Counted from the stretch's first letter, positions 43,966 through 52,853 are shown. The stretch is 64,000 nt of DNA from Nocardioides alpinus (GCF_900112035.1 NZ_FOKC01000003.1:186001-250000), one strand, 5' to 3'. Notes: generated by a model not told the origin, from the sequence alone. Numbers and translations: made by a program.

Positions 43966-44880
43966 TCACGCAGGGCGTGCTCGACGAGGTGCTGCCTGAC
44001 TGACCTGAGCAGACTGGGCGGTGGCGAGCAGCTCGCGGAGGGGCCCGACCCGCGACAGGGCGGCGTCGAGCATCTCCGGACGGTCGGCGTACCACGCGAG
44101 GTGGGCCGCGCTGACGGTCCCGGTCGACACCTCGCGACCCTCGACGGTCCACGCGGTGGTGGCGGGTGCGTCGAGCCGCAGCGCGGCGACCACCTCCGGC
44201 AGCAGCGGGGCGTGGATCGAGGCCAGCAGCGGGCGGTCGATGCCCGGAGTCCGTTCCGGCAGACCGAGCGCCTCGCGCAGCCGGGCGGCCACCGGCACCA
44301 GCACGGCGTTCCCGGGGTGGTTGACGGTGCGCATGGAGTCGGCACCGGGAGACGCGAACAGGTCGCTGACGACGACGGTGCCGTGGTGGCGCTCGCGTCG
44401 GGCGAGCTCGTCCACCGACGCCTGCGCGACCGCGCGGATCCCGGCTGGGGTGAGCCCGAGCGGCACCCTGGCCGGTCGGCCCGCGCGGAGGTCGTCGGCC
44501 GCCAGCACGGTGCGGAGGTCGTGGTAGGGCACCACCGGCGGGTCCGGACGCTCGAGACCGGGCGGGTGCACCAGCAGGTGGAACGGGTGCAACCCGGCAT
44601 AGCGCAGGCTGGGCACGAGCGCCACGCGCGCGCTCGGGGGCAGCACGGCCCGCAGCTGGCGGGTGCCGATCGGCAGCCCGCGATGGTCGTCCTTCGTGGG
44701 CTGGGCGACCAGCAGGTCGGTCCGGGCGAGCAGGGCGTGCAGCTCGACGACGTCGTTGCCGCTCAGCTCGTGGATCGCCGGGATCCGCCGGGTGCGCACG
44801 TCGTCGGCCTCCAGCAGCAGGCGGAACGACTCCGCCTGGCAGTTGCCGACCACCACGAGCCGTGGGCGGTCGTCAGGCAC
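43966..44880 (-). CDS. WcbI-like polysaccharide biosynthesis protein
   Basis: A 304-residue protein beginning RLVVVGNCQAESFRLLLEA, the diagnostic N-terminus of the WcbI family of capsule/polysaccharide acetyltransferase-like proteins. DLLVAQPTKDDHRGLPIG and VALVPSLRYAGLHPF are further family-like blocks. In Burkholderia, WcbI is needed for capsule acetylation. Here it is the third gene of a GT4-GT2-WcbI operon and overlaps the GT2 stop by 8 bases. A role in decorating a surface glycan is likely. Confidence 0.83.
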   Translation of the reverse strand: MPDDRPRLVVVGNCQAESFRLLLEADDVRTRRIPAIHELSGNDVVELHALLARTDLLVAQPTKDDHRGLPIGTRQLRAVLPPSARVALVPSLRYAGLHPFHLLVHPPGLERPDPPVVPYHDLRTVLAADDLRAGRPARVPLGLTPAGIRAVAQASVDELARRERHHGTVVVSDLFASPGADSMRTVNHPGNAVLVPVAARLREALGLPERTPGIDRPLLASIHAPLLPEVVAALRLDAPATTAWTVEGREVSTGTVSAAHLAWYADRPEMLDAALSRVGPLRELLATAQSAQVSQAAPRRARPA

Positions 44881-46147
44881 CGGCCCACCCGCCCAGCCAC
44901 GACGCCAGCGTGACGCCGTCGGACCACTGCTGCAGGCGGGTCACGACCGGAGGTCCCGAGGGGGCGAGGTCCGGACGGTCCCACCGGGCGGCCCTGCGCA
45001 GCAGGCGCAGGTCCTGCAGCTCGGCGCCGCCGCCCGCGACCTCGCGGGTGGCCGCGGTGCCGTCCATCTCTCTGACGAGCTCCGCCCAGCCCTGGACGTC
45101 CCCGAACAGTCCCCGTCGCACCACGAGGTGCAGCCGCGCGGTCGCGGGCAGCTCGTCCTCGGCCCGGGCGACGCGAGGGTCGTGGCCCACCAGAATGCGG
45201 TGCCGCTCCCCCACCCGCACGACGGCGCGCGGCAGCGCCGCGAGCAACGAGTCGACGGTGACCATCAGCTCCGTGTCCCCGAGCCCGGGGTCGAGCGTCA
45301 CGACGAGGTCGGCCGGTCCGCGCAGGAGGCCCCGCCACGTCGTGCCCGGGGCCGACGTCCGGTCGGCGACCGACGTCGTCTCGGCCAGGAGCTGGTCTGC
45401 TCCGCGGGCACGGGCGGCGGCGTCAGGACCGTCGTGCCAGGCCACTGCGTCCCGGCGGTGGGCCAGCAGCCCGCCCGCGGTCCACGCCCGGTGGGCGAGC
45501 TCCCAGTCCTCACCTCCGTAGGCGCGGAACGTCTCGTCGAAGCCGCCGAGCTCGTCGTACCACCACCGGCTGCACGCGAGGACCGCGCCGATGACGAAGC
45601 GGTGTCCCGACCCGTCGGCGTCCAGCAGGTCGCGGGAGGCGGCGTACGCGCTGCGCAGCCACTCCGGCTCGTCGAGCTCCCGGAGCGGGCCGACCTCCTC
45701 GACCGCGTCGTCGGGGCTGGTGCCGGTGAGGTCGGCGTGCCGGCGGCGCCCCACGACGAGGACCTCCGGCAGCGCCTCGGGCAGCGCCACCATCCGCTCC
45801 ACCAGGTGCGGCTCGGGGGTCGTGTCGGCGTCCAGGAACACCAGCACCTCGCCCGTGCTCGCGGCGACGCCGAGGTTGCGGACCGCGGCCGCCCGGAAGC
45901 CGTCGTCGGCCTGGCGCACGAGCACCACCCCGGCCGGCAGCACGGGCGGGACCTCCGACCCGTCGTCGGCGACCACGACCTCGTCGGGCGGGCGCGTCTG
46001 TCGGGCCAGCGCGGCGAGGGTGCGGTCGAGCTGGGCCTGCTGCTCGTAGTGGGCCACGACCACGGAGACCGTCCGCCGCGACGCACCGGAAGGCGCCTGG
46101 TCCCAGCGGTTGCCGGTGACGCTCGCGCCGTAGGGCGGCGCGCTCAT
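44873..46147 (-). CDS. Family 2 glycosyltransferase with C-terminal extension
   Basis: A 424-residue protein. The N-terminal GT-A fold (about 25-270) reads VSVVVAHYEQQAQLDRTLAAL, has the metal-binding DxD as FLDADTTPEP, and contains GGFDETFRAYGGEDWELAHR, typical of the galactosyl/GalNAc-transferase-like subgroup. A second domain of about 150 residues follows (VVTLDPGLGDTELMVTVDSL), resembling a degenerate repeat of the GT2 fold. ATG at 46147 overlaps the GT4 stop by four bases. Donor and acceptor sugars are unknown. Confidence 0.86.
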   Translation of the reverse strand: MSAPPYGASVTGNRWDQAPSGASRRTVSVVVAHYEQQAQLDRTLAALARQTRPPDEVVVADDGSEVPPVLPAGVVLVRQADDGFRAAAVRNLGVAASTGEVLVFLDADTTPEPHLVERMVALPEALPEVLVVGRRRHADLTGTSPDDAVEEVGPLRELDEPEWLRSAYAASRDLLDADGSGHRFVIGAVLACSRWWYDELGGFDETFRAYGGEDWELAHRAWTAGGLLAHRRDAVAWHDGPDAAARARGADQLLAETTSVADRTSAPGTTWRGLLRGPADLVVTLDPGLGDTELMVTVDSLLAALPRAVVRVGERHRILVGHDPRVARAEDELPATARLHLVVRRGLFGDVQGWAELVREMDGTAATREVAGGGAELQDLRLLRRAARWDRPDLAPSGPPVVTRLQQWSDGVTLASWLGGWAGA

Positions 46148-47154
46148 GCACCCACCGAGGCCCACCACGCGCGGTAGGCGACTGCGGTGTCCTCGAGGCC
46201 CGGCCCGAGGTCGGTGTCGGCGCTCGTCCACGTGCCGGCCGGCCGGCGCACCGCCTCCTCGAGCCGCGGCACGAGGGTCGCGTCGTCGAACAGGGTGATC
46301 GTGCCCGGCCGGAGCTCGGCCATCTCCCGGGCGTAGGCGCCGTCGCGGACCAGCGGGCGTCGTCCCGCAGCGATCCATGAGTTGAGGCTCCCGGACGCCG
46401 AGACGTTGCGGTGGGCGACCACAGGCACGGTGACGCCTCGCAGGGCGCGGGTCACGTCCGCCTCACGGACACGACCTGTCACGTCGACCGGCACGCCGCG
46501 CGCACGGCTGTTCCGCAGCATCGCCTCGACCTCGTCGTCGTGTCCGGGTGCGGCGCCGCCGAGCACGCGCACCCGCGCCGGCGTCCCCGCCCGGCGCAGC
46601 GCCGCCGCAGCCCGGGCGACCTGCTGGTGACCCTTGCCGGGATAGACGAAGCCGAAGACCCCCAGCACCGGCTCGGACTGGCCGGCGGGCTCGTCGCCGA
46701 CCGGCACAGGGGTGCGGAACACCGGCAGCGGGATCACCGCGCCACGGGCGTCCGCGGCGCACCAGCGTTCGATGAGGGCGTGCTCGTGCCACGAGTTGGT
46801 CGCCCACGCGTGGCTGGCACGGACCATCCGGCCGTACGCCGCGGCCCGGGCACCGAACCCCGGCCCGTCGGTGGGTTGGGGCACGTCGTGCAGCGTCACG
46901 GTCAGCTGCACGTGCTGGGACAGCGACTCCACCGTGGCAGCCGCGACCGACGGGTCGCGGTGGATCAGGCGGTCGGTGACGTGGAGGTGGGCAGCGACGC
47001 CCGGGGCGAGGTCGCCCACGTCGCGCACGACCGGAGCCCCCGCCGCAGCGGCCACCTCGCCGGCATAGCGGGTCACTCCGTGGAGGTCCGACCCCAGCAG
47101 CAGGTGGTGGGGGGCCGCGAGGTCGGGCTCGCGGTGGGCCAGCGGTGACAGCAC
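46144..47154 (-). CDS. Glycosyltransferase (GT-B, family 4-like)
   Basis: A 336-residue GT-B enzyme. The C-terminal nucleotide-sugar domain is recognisable: VLGVFGFVYPGKGHQQVARA, then PARVRVLGGAAPGHDDEVEAM and the Arg/Ser-rich end VVAHRNVSASGSLNSWIAAGR where the family usually has the ExxxxxxxE region. The second Glu is not evident, so the motif is degenerate. The start is GTG at 47154, without a Shine-Dalgarno. It heads the GT4-GT2-WcbI operon. Confidence 0.8.
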   Translation of the reverse strand: MLSPLAHREPDLAAPHHLLLGSDLHGVTRYAGEVAAAAGAPVVRDVGDLAPGVAAHLHVTDRLIHRDPSVAAATVESLSQHVQLTVTLHDVPQPTDGPGFGARAAAYGRMVRASHAWATNSWHEHALIERWCAADARGAVIPLPVFRTPVPVGDEPAGQSEPVLGVFGFVYPGKGHQQVARAAAALRRAGTPARVRVLGGAAPGHDDEVEAMLRNSRARGVPVDVTGRVREADVTRALRGVTVPVVAHRNVSASGSLNSWIAAGRRPLVRDGAYAREMAELRPGTITLFDDATLVPRLEEAVRRPAGTWTSADTDLGPGLEDTAVAYRAWWASVGA

Positions 47155-47216
47155 AGTGCATCATCGCCGTCGTCGACGAGCCCCGTGCTCCCCCCAAGGG
47201 CGTGGCCCGGACATGC

Positions 47217-47244
47217 AGAAGTCCCCGCCGCGGCGGGGACTTCT
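47217..47244. terminator. Perfect palindrome between the glycan operon and bL37
   Basis: A 28-base perfect palindrome (arms beginning AGAAGTCCCCGCCG) lies 17 bases past the bL37 stop. There is no loop and no U-run. As RNA it would fold to a very stable hairpin and probably ends transcription of sigR-rsrA-bL37 before the glycan operon. Confidence 0.72.
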
Positions 47245-47260
47245 ACTGGTGCGGTGCGCG

Positions 47261-47335
47261 TCAGGCGTTGGGGCGCTTGCCGTGGTTCGCGCCCTTCTTC
47301 TTGCGAGCGCGGCGCTTGCGTCCGGTCTTGCCCAT
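47261..47335 (-). CDS. 50S ribosomal protein bL37
   Basis: A 24-residue protein, MGKTGRKRRARKKKGANH then GKRPNA. This is the actinobacterial bL37 peptide, first seen in mycobacterial 50S structures. It is nearly all Lys, Arg, Gly and Asn and should be buried in rRNA. SD AGGAGG lies five bases before the ATG. It lies 77 bases downstream of rsrA on the same strand. It is easily missed by gene finders because of its length. Confidence 0.93.
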   Translation of the reverse strand: MGKTGRKRRARKKKGANHGKRPNA

Positions 47336-47412
47336 CTGGTCCTCCTGAAGTCGGTGCTCGGGTCAGTCTCTCAAATGACCCCGGGAGGAGCCAATCGGGT
47401 CGAGCAGGCCGG

Positions 47413-47685
47413 TCAGGCCCCGCCCTCGCTGAGGCGGATCTCGACCTCACGGAGCTGGATGCGGACCCGGTCGCGCAGGGACTCGGGAGCCGCCTCGGAG
47501 CAGGAGCGGGCGACGAGCTGCTTGACCGCCTTCTGGAGGTCGTGTCGCTCCAAGCAGGGACCGCACTCGCGCAGGTGCATCTCGACGACGGCGCAGTCGG
47601 CCTGGTCGAGCTCGTTGTCGATGAGGTAGACGATGCGCTCGATGTAGTCGACGCAGTCGTCGCGACCGTGCTCGTGGGTGCTCAC
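47413..47685 (-). CDS. rsrA: RsrA/RshA-type redox-sensing anti-sigma factor
   Basis: A 90-residue zinc-binding anti-sigma (ZAS) protein. Zinc/redox residues Cys11, His37, Cys41 and Cys44 (HLRECGPC) are at the same positions as in Streptomyces RsrA. Disulfide formation under thiol stress releases zinc and frees SigR. The start is GTG and overlaps the sigR stop as GTGA. Two more cysteines, Cys31 and Cys62, are present. Confidence 0.95.
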   Translation of the reverse strand: MSTHEHGRDDCVDYIERIVYLIDNELDQADCAVVEMHLRECGPCLERHDLQKAVKQLVARSCSEAAPESLRDRVRIQLREVEIRLSEGGA

Positions 47686-48368
47686 GATCCGCTCACCCCC
47701 GTGGCAGTCGAACCGGTCGCGCCGGATCCGGTGGCGGCCGGCATCGACGTCGCCGGCAGCAGGTCGTTGGCGCGGACGTAGTCGGCCAGCATGTCGCGCA
47801 GCTGGCGTCGACCGCGGTGGAGGCGCGACATCACGGTGCCGATCGGCGTGTCCATGATCTCGGCGATCTCCTTGTAGGGGAATCCCTCGACGTCGGCGAG
47901 GTAGACCGCGAGGCGGAACTCCTCGGGGAGCCGCTGCAGGGCGTCCTTCACCTCGGAGTCGGGGAGGTGCTCCAGCGCCTCCATCTCCGCGGACCGCAGG
48001 CCGGTCGAGGAGTGCGACTCCGCGCGGGCGAGCTGCCAGTCCTCGACGTCCTCGGACATCGACTGCTGCGGCTGGCGCTGCTTCTTGCGGTAGGAGTTGA
48101 TGTAGGTGTTGGTGAGGATCCGGTAGAGCCAGGCCTTCAGGTTCGTGCCCGGCTTGAACTGGTGGAAGGCGCTGTAGGCCTTCGCAAAGGTCTCCTGCAC
48201 CAGGTCCTCGGCGTCGGCGGGGTTGCGGGTCATCCGCATCGCCGCGCCGTAGAGCTGGTCGAGGAACGGGAGGGCGTCGCGCTCGAAGCGCGCGGAACGC
48301 TCGTCCGAGGATTCCTCCTCGAAGGGCGTGTCGGATGCGGACGTGTCGTCCGTGAGCGATTCAGTCAT
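47682..48368 (-). CDS. sigR: RNA polymerase sigma factor SigR/SigH (thiol-oxidative stress)
   Basis: A 228-residue ECF sigma factor (short form). Region 2 is [20 protein letters not shown] with [20 protein letters not shown], and region 4 is [29 protein letters not shown]; only parts are quoted. ATG at 48368 has SD GGGAGGCG. In the same frame GTG at 48449 lies about four bases after the expected start of the SigR-dependent transcript, and would give a 27-residue longer isoform, as in the unstable SigR' of Streptomyces. A Gly/Thr/Ser/Ala-rich tail closes the protein. Its targets are thioredoxin, mycothiol and protease genes elsewhere. Confidence 0.95.
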   Translation of the reverse strand: MTESLTDDTSASDTPFEEESSDERSARFERDALPFLDQLYGAAMRMTRNPADAEDLVQETFAKAYSAFHQFKPGTNLKAWLYRILTNTYINSYRKKQRQPQQSMSEDVEDWQLARAESHSSTGLRSAEMEALEHLPDSEVKDALQRLPEEFRLAVYLADVEGFPYKEIAEIMDTPIGTVMSRLHRGRRQLRDMLADYVRANDLLPATSMPAATGSGATGSTATGVSGS

Positions 48369-48458
48369 CGCCTCCCACAGTACCGCCGTGGGCGCAGACG
48401 ACGAGCCGCGCTCCAGGGGCTGGGGGCGTTCGAGGATCAGTGACTGCACACCGTCCTC

Positions 48459-48484
48459 AACACCTCACCTCCCCCGGGGATTCC
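48459..48484 (-). promoter_or_regulatory. SigR autoregulatory promoter
   Basis: On the minus strand GGAAT (48484-48480), an 18-base spacer, and GTT (48461-48459) match the SigR/SigH consensus GGAAT-N18-GTT exactly. It lies at the 3' end of the hydrolase gene and points into sigR, giving the usual positive feedback. Transcription should begin about 6-8 bases further, close to the upstream GTG. Confidence 0.85.
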
Positions 48485-49127
48485 CGACGACTTCGCGGAC
48501 CAGCCACTCGAGGGTCGACTCGACCACGATCCCCATCGCTTCCTCCTGCGACACCTCGCCCCGGAAGGGCACCTTGAGGCCGTGGTCGGCGCCGGGGATG
48601 ACGACGATGTCGAGGCCCGGCTGCTCGGCCGGGAACTCGTCGGGCCGCCCCATCGGGTCGCGGTCCCCCTGCACCAGCAGCGTGGGCAGGCCCACCGCGC
48701 GCAGCTCGGGCAGGCGGGTCGGCTCGGTCTTCCCGGGTGCGTGGAGGGGGAAGGAGAGGGCCAGGCATCCCGACGCGCCCAGCGCCTTCGCCGTACGGGC
48801 CGCCGAGCGCGCTCCTGCCGAGCGACCGCCGACGACGAGCGGCGTACGGACCCGCATCACGTCGGCTGCCCGGGTGAGGGCGACGTCGAGGGTGGGCGGT
48901 GCGGTCGCGACCTTGCGACCCGCGACCCGCCACGGCTGCTCGAACATCACCACGGTCACGCCCTGCGCGGGCAGCGCGTCCGCGAGCGCCCAGAGGTCGC
49001 GGGACTCGATCCCCCCGCCCGCGCCGTGGCTGAGCAGCAGGGTCGCGATCGGGCTGGTCGCGCGGCGGGTGTGCAGGCGGCCCTCCCCGTAGGCGGTGTC
49101 GACGGTGCGGATGGTCGCCCTCTTCAC
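48465..49127 (-). CDS. Alpha/beta hydrolase, KANL3/Tex30-like
   Basis: A 220-residue alpha/beta hydrolase. The oxyanion region is LLLSHGAGGGIESRDLW, the nucleophile elbow GGRSAGARSA has Ser at about residue 103, the acid is in LLVQGDRDPMG, and the catalytic His in IPGADHGLKVP. It resembles the dienelactone hydrolase/KANL3-Tex30 group. The start is GTG at 49127, overlapping the SRAP stop as GTGA, with SD GGAGG seven bases before. Its 3' end carries the sigR promoter. Confidence 0.83.
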   Translation of the reverse strand: MKRATIRTVDTAYGEGRLHTRRATSPIATLLLSHGAGGGIESRDLWALADALPAQGVTVVMFEQPWRVAGRKVATAPPTLDVALTRAADVMRVRTPLVVGGRSAGARSAARTAKALGASGCLALSFPLHAPGKTEPTRLPELRAVGLPTLLVQGDRDPMGRPDEFPAEQPGLDIVVIPGADHGLKVPFRGEVSQEEAMGIVVESTLEWLVREVVGNPRGR

Positions 49128-49861
49128 GACGTGACCTCCAGCGGCTCGACCAGCTCGGGACCGTTGTTGCGCACGTTGCTGACGAGGGTGGGGACGGCGT
49201 ACGCCTCGAGCCGGCCCGGCGCGGCCGGCACCAGCAGCGACGTGTCCCCCGGCGTCGTCGGGTCGAGCCAGTCGTGCCATCGCTCGCGCTCGACCATCAG
49301 CGGCATGCGGTCGTGGATGTGCCCGAGGGAGTCCTCCGCCTCGGTCGTCAGGACGGTGCAGGTCCAGCGGAACCGGTCCGGGTCTTCCTCGCCCTTGGTG
49401 GGGTCACGCCAGATCTCGTAGAGGCCGGCCATCGCCAGCACCCCGCCGTCCTTCGGGCGGATGAAGAACGGCTGCTTGACCGGCTTGCCGCGGGCGGTGG
49501 TCTGCGACGTCGGGTACCACTCGAAGTAGCCGTCGGCGGGGAGCAGGGCGCGACGGGTGGCGAACGCCTTGCGGTAGGCCGGCTTGTCGGCCACCGTCTC
49601 CATCCGCGCGTTGATCATCCGGTTGCCGATGGAGGGGTCCTTGGCCCACGACGGCACCAGGCCCCAGGTGAGGACCCGCAGCTGCCGCTGCGGCGGCTCC
49701 TCGGACTCGCGGGACGGTGGTCGTTCGACGATCGCGTAGACGTCCTTGGTCGGTGCGACGTTGTAGTCGGCGGCCAGGGGCGCGGCGATCCGGCTCTCGA
49801 CGACCTCGAACTCCTCGATGAGGTCGTCGGGTTGCCGGGACGAGGCGTAGCGGCCGCACAT
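49124..49861 (-). CDS. SRAP-domain protein (YedK/HMCES family)
   Basis: Protects abasic sites in single-stranded DNA by forming a thiazolidine crosslink through its N-terminal cysteine. The 245-residue protein has Cys2 (MCGRY; Met is removed), Asn34 (YNVAPT), Glu114 (DGYFEW) and His183 (IHDRMPL), the full active-site set. The ATG follows TAGGGT by six bases and is probably leaderless. It is coupled to the hydrolase gene. SRAP next to aroA/sigH is also seen in mycobacteria (Rv3226c). Confidence 0.94.
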   Translation of the reverse strand: MCGRYASSRQPDDLIEEFEVVESRIAAPLAADYNVAPTKDVYAIVERPPSRESEEPPQRQLRVLTWGLVPSWAKDPSIGNRMINARMETVADKPAYRKAFATRRALLPADGYFEWYPTSQTTARGKPVKQPFFIRPKDGGVLAMAGLYEIWRDPTKGEEDPDRFRWTCTVLTTEAEDSLGHIHDRMPLMVERERWHDWLDPTTPGDTSLLVPAAPGRLEAYAVPTLVSNVRNNGPELVEPLEVTS

Positions 49862-49867
49862 GTCACG

Positions 49868-49873
49868 ACCCTA
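49868..49873 (-). promoter_or_regulatory. Leaderless -10 element of the SRAP gene
   Basis: TAGGGT on the minus strand, exactly six bases before the SRAP ATG. Confidence 0.6.
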
Positions 49874-49910
49874 GCCGGGCGCGACGGAGTCGCGCGCGGC
49901 GTGGGTCGGG

Positions 49911-49986
49911 AGGTTGAGCAAGCGCGCGAGCGAGCCTGCGAGCTCGCGACCGTGTGTCGAAACCCACCTGGAGAGCGTCTCGACAC
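49911..49986. repeat. Intergenic repeat-like element with nested dyads
   Basis: A stretch of different texture: AGGTTGAGCAAGCGCGCGAG, the palindrome GCGAGCTCGC at 49938-49947, and an inverted repeat GTGTCGA (49954-49960)/TCGACAC (49980-49986) around 19 bases. It begins right after the GGDEF-like gene stop and could act as its terminator. From memory similar intergenic elements recur in Nocardioides genomes; only one copy is in this window. Confidence 0.55.
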
Positions 49987-49994
49987 GAGGAAGC

Positions 49995-50753
49995 TCAGCT
50001 GCGAGCCAGCTCGTCGAGCAGCATCCCGGCGCTCGCGTCGGAGGTGGGCAGGCCCTCGATCCAGACCCTCAGCGGTGACGCTCCCGGCGGTGCCTCCGCC
50101 TCCACCCCGTCGAGCAGCGTCCGCAGCACCCGCACGCGGCGGGCCAGCACGTCGTCGCGGCGGGCCAGGACGGCCACCCGGTGCATGCCGACCCGCGCGA
50201 TCGTCTCGTCGCGGGCGAACGCCGTACGAGCGAGCTCACCGATCCGCGCCACCCGCATCGCTCGGGTGAAGTGGTCACCTGACTCCTCCGACGGATCGTC
50301 CCCGAGAGGCATCGCACAGACCACGAGCGCGTGCTCGGGGACCGCGCCGTCCGGCGCGAGCCGGTAGATCTCCGAGAGCCTGCTCCGCAGGTGGGCCTGG
50401 CTGGCGAGACCCGTGAGCGGGTCGTCGCAGGAAAGCTGGTGGAGGTAGCCCAACGTCGTCTCGCTCCAGGCGCTGACAGTGGCGGTGACGACCTCGTACG
50501 ACGGATCGGTGCCCCTCACCTGCCGCCAGGTGGCGCGCAGTCCATCGAGCGTCTCTTCGACCGACGCTCCGTCGCGGGCCATGTCCTGGCCCGCGACGGA
50601 GCAGACGTCGAGCACGTCCGATCCTGAGATGAGCGTCTCCCCCACGGCCTCGAACCGGTGCGGCAACCCCGACCGCATGCTCAGAGACAGAGACCCGTCC
50701 ACCTCAGGATCGGCAGCCGCGAGCCGTCGCCCACGTGTGGCGAAGATCTTCAC
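49995..50753 (-). CDS. Degenerate GGDEF-like protein
   Basis: A 252-residue protein. The C-terminal half starts like a diguanylate cyclase ([18 protein letters not shown]), but the catalytic loop reads [11 protein letters not shown] where RxGGDEFAVL is expected, so c-di-GMP synthesis is very unlikely. The N-terminal half (about 1-130) is not recognised. GTG at 50753 is set by SD AAGGGGG five bases upstream. It is divergent from the ECF-Pro/Thr gene and ends in a repeat element. Confidence 0.75.
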   Translation of the reverse strand: MKIFATRGRRLAAADPEVDGSLSLSMRSGLPHRFEAVGETLISGSDVLDVCSVAGQDMARDGASVEETLDGLRATWRQVRGTDPSYEVVTATVSAWSETTLGYLHQLSCDDPLTGLASQAHLRSRLSEIYRLAPDGAVPEHALVVCAMPLGDDPSEESGDHFTRAMRVARIGELARTAFARDETIARVGMHRVAVLARRDDVLARRVRVLRTLLDGVEAEAPPGASPLRVWIEGLPTSDASAGMLLDELARS

Positions 50754-50930
50754 GGCTACCCCCTTTTTCTCGTCGTGCTCACCGTTGTGACGGCAGTCAT
50801 GGCCCCCCATGACGCGGACCAGACCACGATTTTTCGATTTTGCCCAAGCCCCGACCCCGTCCCTCGCCGAGGACTACAGTCGGCAGGGACCTGGCGCCCG
50901 CCAGGACGTGCAACGGATGCGTCGGACGAC

Positions 50931-52796
50931 ATGAGCATTGCGACCAGCATTGACGCGCCGGGGGACGCCGAGCTGATCTCGGCGGTCCGCGGTGGGGACA
51001 TCGATGCCTACGGCACGCTCTTCGAGCGGCACGTGGAGGCGGCCCGCCGCCTGGCGCGCCAGCTCGTCCCGGCCGGAGACGCCGAGGACCTGGTCTCCGA
51101 GGCGTTCGTCAAGGTGCTCGGCGTGATCCAGCGCGGCGGCGGGCCCGACGTCGCGTTCCGCGCCTACCTGCTCACCTCCGTACGCCGGCTGCAGGTCGAC
51201 CGCTTCCGAGCGGGCGCCAAGCTGCACACCACCGACGACATGGAGGCCTTCGACCCGGGCGTGCCGTTCGTCGACACCGCCGTCGAGGGCTTCGAGAGCG
51301 CCGCCGCGGCCAAGGCGTTCGCGTCCCTGCCCGAGCGCTGGCAGCTCGTGCTCTGGCACACCGAGGTGGAGGGCGACAAGCCGGCCGACATCGCGCCGCT
51401 GCTGGGGATGAGCGCCAACTCCGTCTCCGCACTGGCCTACCGGGCCCGCGAGGGGCTGCGTCAGGCCTTCCTCATCCAGCACGCCGCGGAGCTCGAGGAG
51501 GACACCTGCCGGTGGACCCACAGCCAGCTCGGCGCCTACGTCCGCAGCGCCACCTCCCGGCGCGACGCCACCAAGGTCGAGCAGCACCTGGGTGAGTGCC
51601 GCTCCTGCATGGCGATCTACCTCGAGCTCACGGAGGTCAACTCCAACCTCGGCGCGCTCCTGGCCCCGCTCCTGCTCGGCGGCGTCGCCACCGCCTACCT
51701 CGGCACCAGCGTCGCCGCGGGGTCGCTGCCGATGGGGCTCGGCATGGTCGTCGGTCGGGTCCGCGACGCGGTCGCTGCCAACAGCGGTGTCGCGGCGGTG
51801 GCCGGTGTCGCCGCCAGCGTCGCCGTGGTCGGCGGAGCGGTGGTGGCCGTCGGGCTCGCCGACGCGGACCGTGTCACCGCTGAGCCGTCGGCCCTCCAGC
51901 CGGGCCTGGTCGCCACCGCGCCGGCGACCGCAGGTGGGGACGAGCGACCTTCGACCGGCTCCGACCGCGCGCGTGAGCCCCGCGGACGGGTCGCCACAGT
52001 GCCCCCGACGGTGGTGCTGACACCGGGCGACGTGGTCGTCCTCGCGCCGGACACCACGGCGGCGCCCACCCCGACCACGGACCCGACCACGGACCCGAGC
52101 CCCACGGCCACCCCGACGCCGGACATGGATCCCACGGCCACCCCGACGCCCACGGCGACCCCGACGCCGACCGCCACCCCGACGCCCACGGCCACCCCCA
52201 CGCCGACCGCCACGCCCACGCCGACCCCGACCCCGACGCCGACGCCCACCCCGACCCCGACGCCGACGCCGACGCCCACCCCGACGCCGACGCCGACGCC
52301 CACCCCGACGCCAACGCCGACGCCGACACCGACGCCCACCCCGACACCGACGCCCACGCCCACCCCCACGCCCACGCCGACGCCGACGCCGACCGCTACG
52401 CCCACGCCGACGCCCACCCCCACGCCCACGCCGACGCCCACCCCCACGCCGACTCCCACGCCCACCCCGACGTCGACCCCGGCGGACGTGTCGGTGGGCG
52501 GCTCGGTGAGCGGCGACGCCCCGCTGTTCCGCGTGGACCTGCAGGTGGCCGACCTTCCTGCCGGCCGCACCGCCCAGCTCGTGGTGACCAGCGAACAGGT
52601 CGTCGTCCTGTGGACCGACCACGACGCGTGCTCCGGTGACCGCACCGGCATGACCTGCACCCTCACCGGCGGCACCACGTCCGTCGTACGCGTCAACGTG
52701 GTCGCACCGTCAGGCGCGTCGATCACGGCCTCCCTCGTGCTCACCGACCCCGACCCCGTGCCCGGCAACAACGTGTGGCGCGCCGACCTCGGCTGA
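50931..52796 (+). CDS. ECF sigma factor fused to zinc-finger, hydrophobic, Pro-Thr and C-terminal domains
   Basis: A 621-residue fusion. Residues 1-185 are an ECF sigma factor: region 2 contains [20 protein letters not shown] and region 4 contains [20 protein letters not shown]. Residues 190-230 hold a ZAS-like His219-x3-Cys223-x2-Cys226 motif as in zinc anti-sigma factors. Two hydrophobic stretches follow (about 240-262 and 284-308). Then come a linker, a Pro-Thr tract (about 379-516), and a roughly 100-residue beta-rich C-terminal domain with a DPDPVPGNN motif typical of DUF11/CARDB-like folds. Sigma factor, anti-sigma motif and outside sensor thus seem to be one chain. Topology is uncertain, since two helices would bring the tail back inside. 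Confidence 0.88.
   Translation: MSIATSIDAPGDAELISAVRGGDIDAYGTLFERHVEAARRLARQLVPAGDAEDLVSEAFVKVLGVIQRGGGPDVAFRAYLLTSVRRLQVDRFRAGAKLHTTDDMEAFDPGVPFVDTAVEGFESAAAAKAFASLPERWQLVLWHTEVEGDKPADIAPLLGMSANSVSALAYRAREGLRQAFLIQHAAELEEDTCRWTHSQLGAYVRSATSRRDATKVEQHLGECRSCMAIYLELTEVNSNLGALLAPLLLGGVATAYLGTSVAAGSLPMGLGMVVGRVRDAVAANSGVAAVAGVAASVAVVGGAVVAVGLADADRVTAEPSALQPGLVATAPATAGGDERPSTGSDRAREPRGRVATVPPTVVLTPGDVVVLAPDTTAAPTPTTDPTTDPSPTATPTPDMDPTATPTPTATPTPTATPTPTATPTPTATPTPTPTPTPTPTPTPTPTPTPTPTPTPTPTPTPTPTPTPTPTPTPTPTPTPTPTPTPTPTATPTPTPTPTPTPTPTPTPTPTPTPTSTPADVSVGGSVSGDAPLFRVDLQVADLPAGRTAQLVVTSEQVVVLWTDHDACSGDRTGMTCTLTGGTTSVVRVNVVAPSGASITASLVLTDPDPVPGNNVWRADLG
52065..52480 (+). repeat. Pro-Thr coding tandem repeat
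   Basis: About 415 bases of imperfect CCGACG/CCCACC hexamer repeats encode the alternating Pro-Thr tract of the ECF fusion, with scattered Ala, Asp and Ser at the start. The third codon base varies (C, G, A), so the protein pattern, not the DNA, seems selected. The length may vary between strains. Confidence 0.9.
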
Positions 52797-52853
52797 CTCA
52801 CCGCACCCCTGCGGACGAGGCGGCCCCTCGACCCTTCGTGTAGACAAGGGTCC

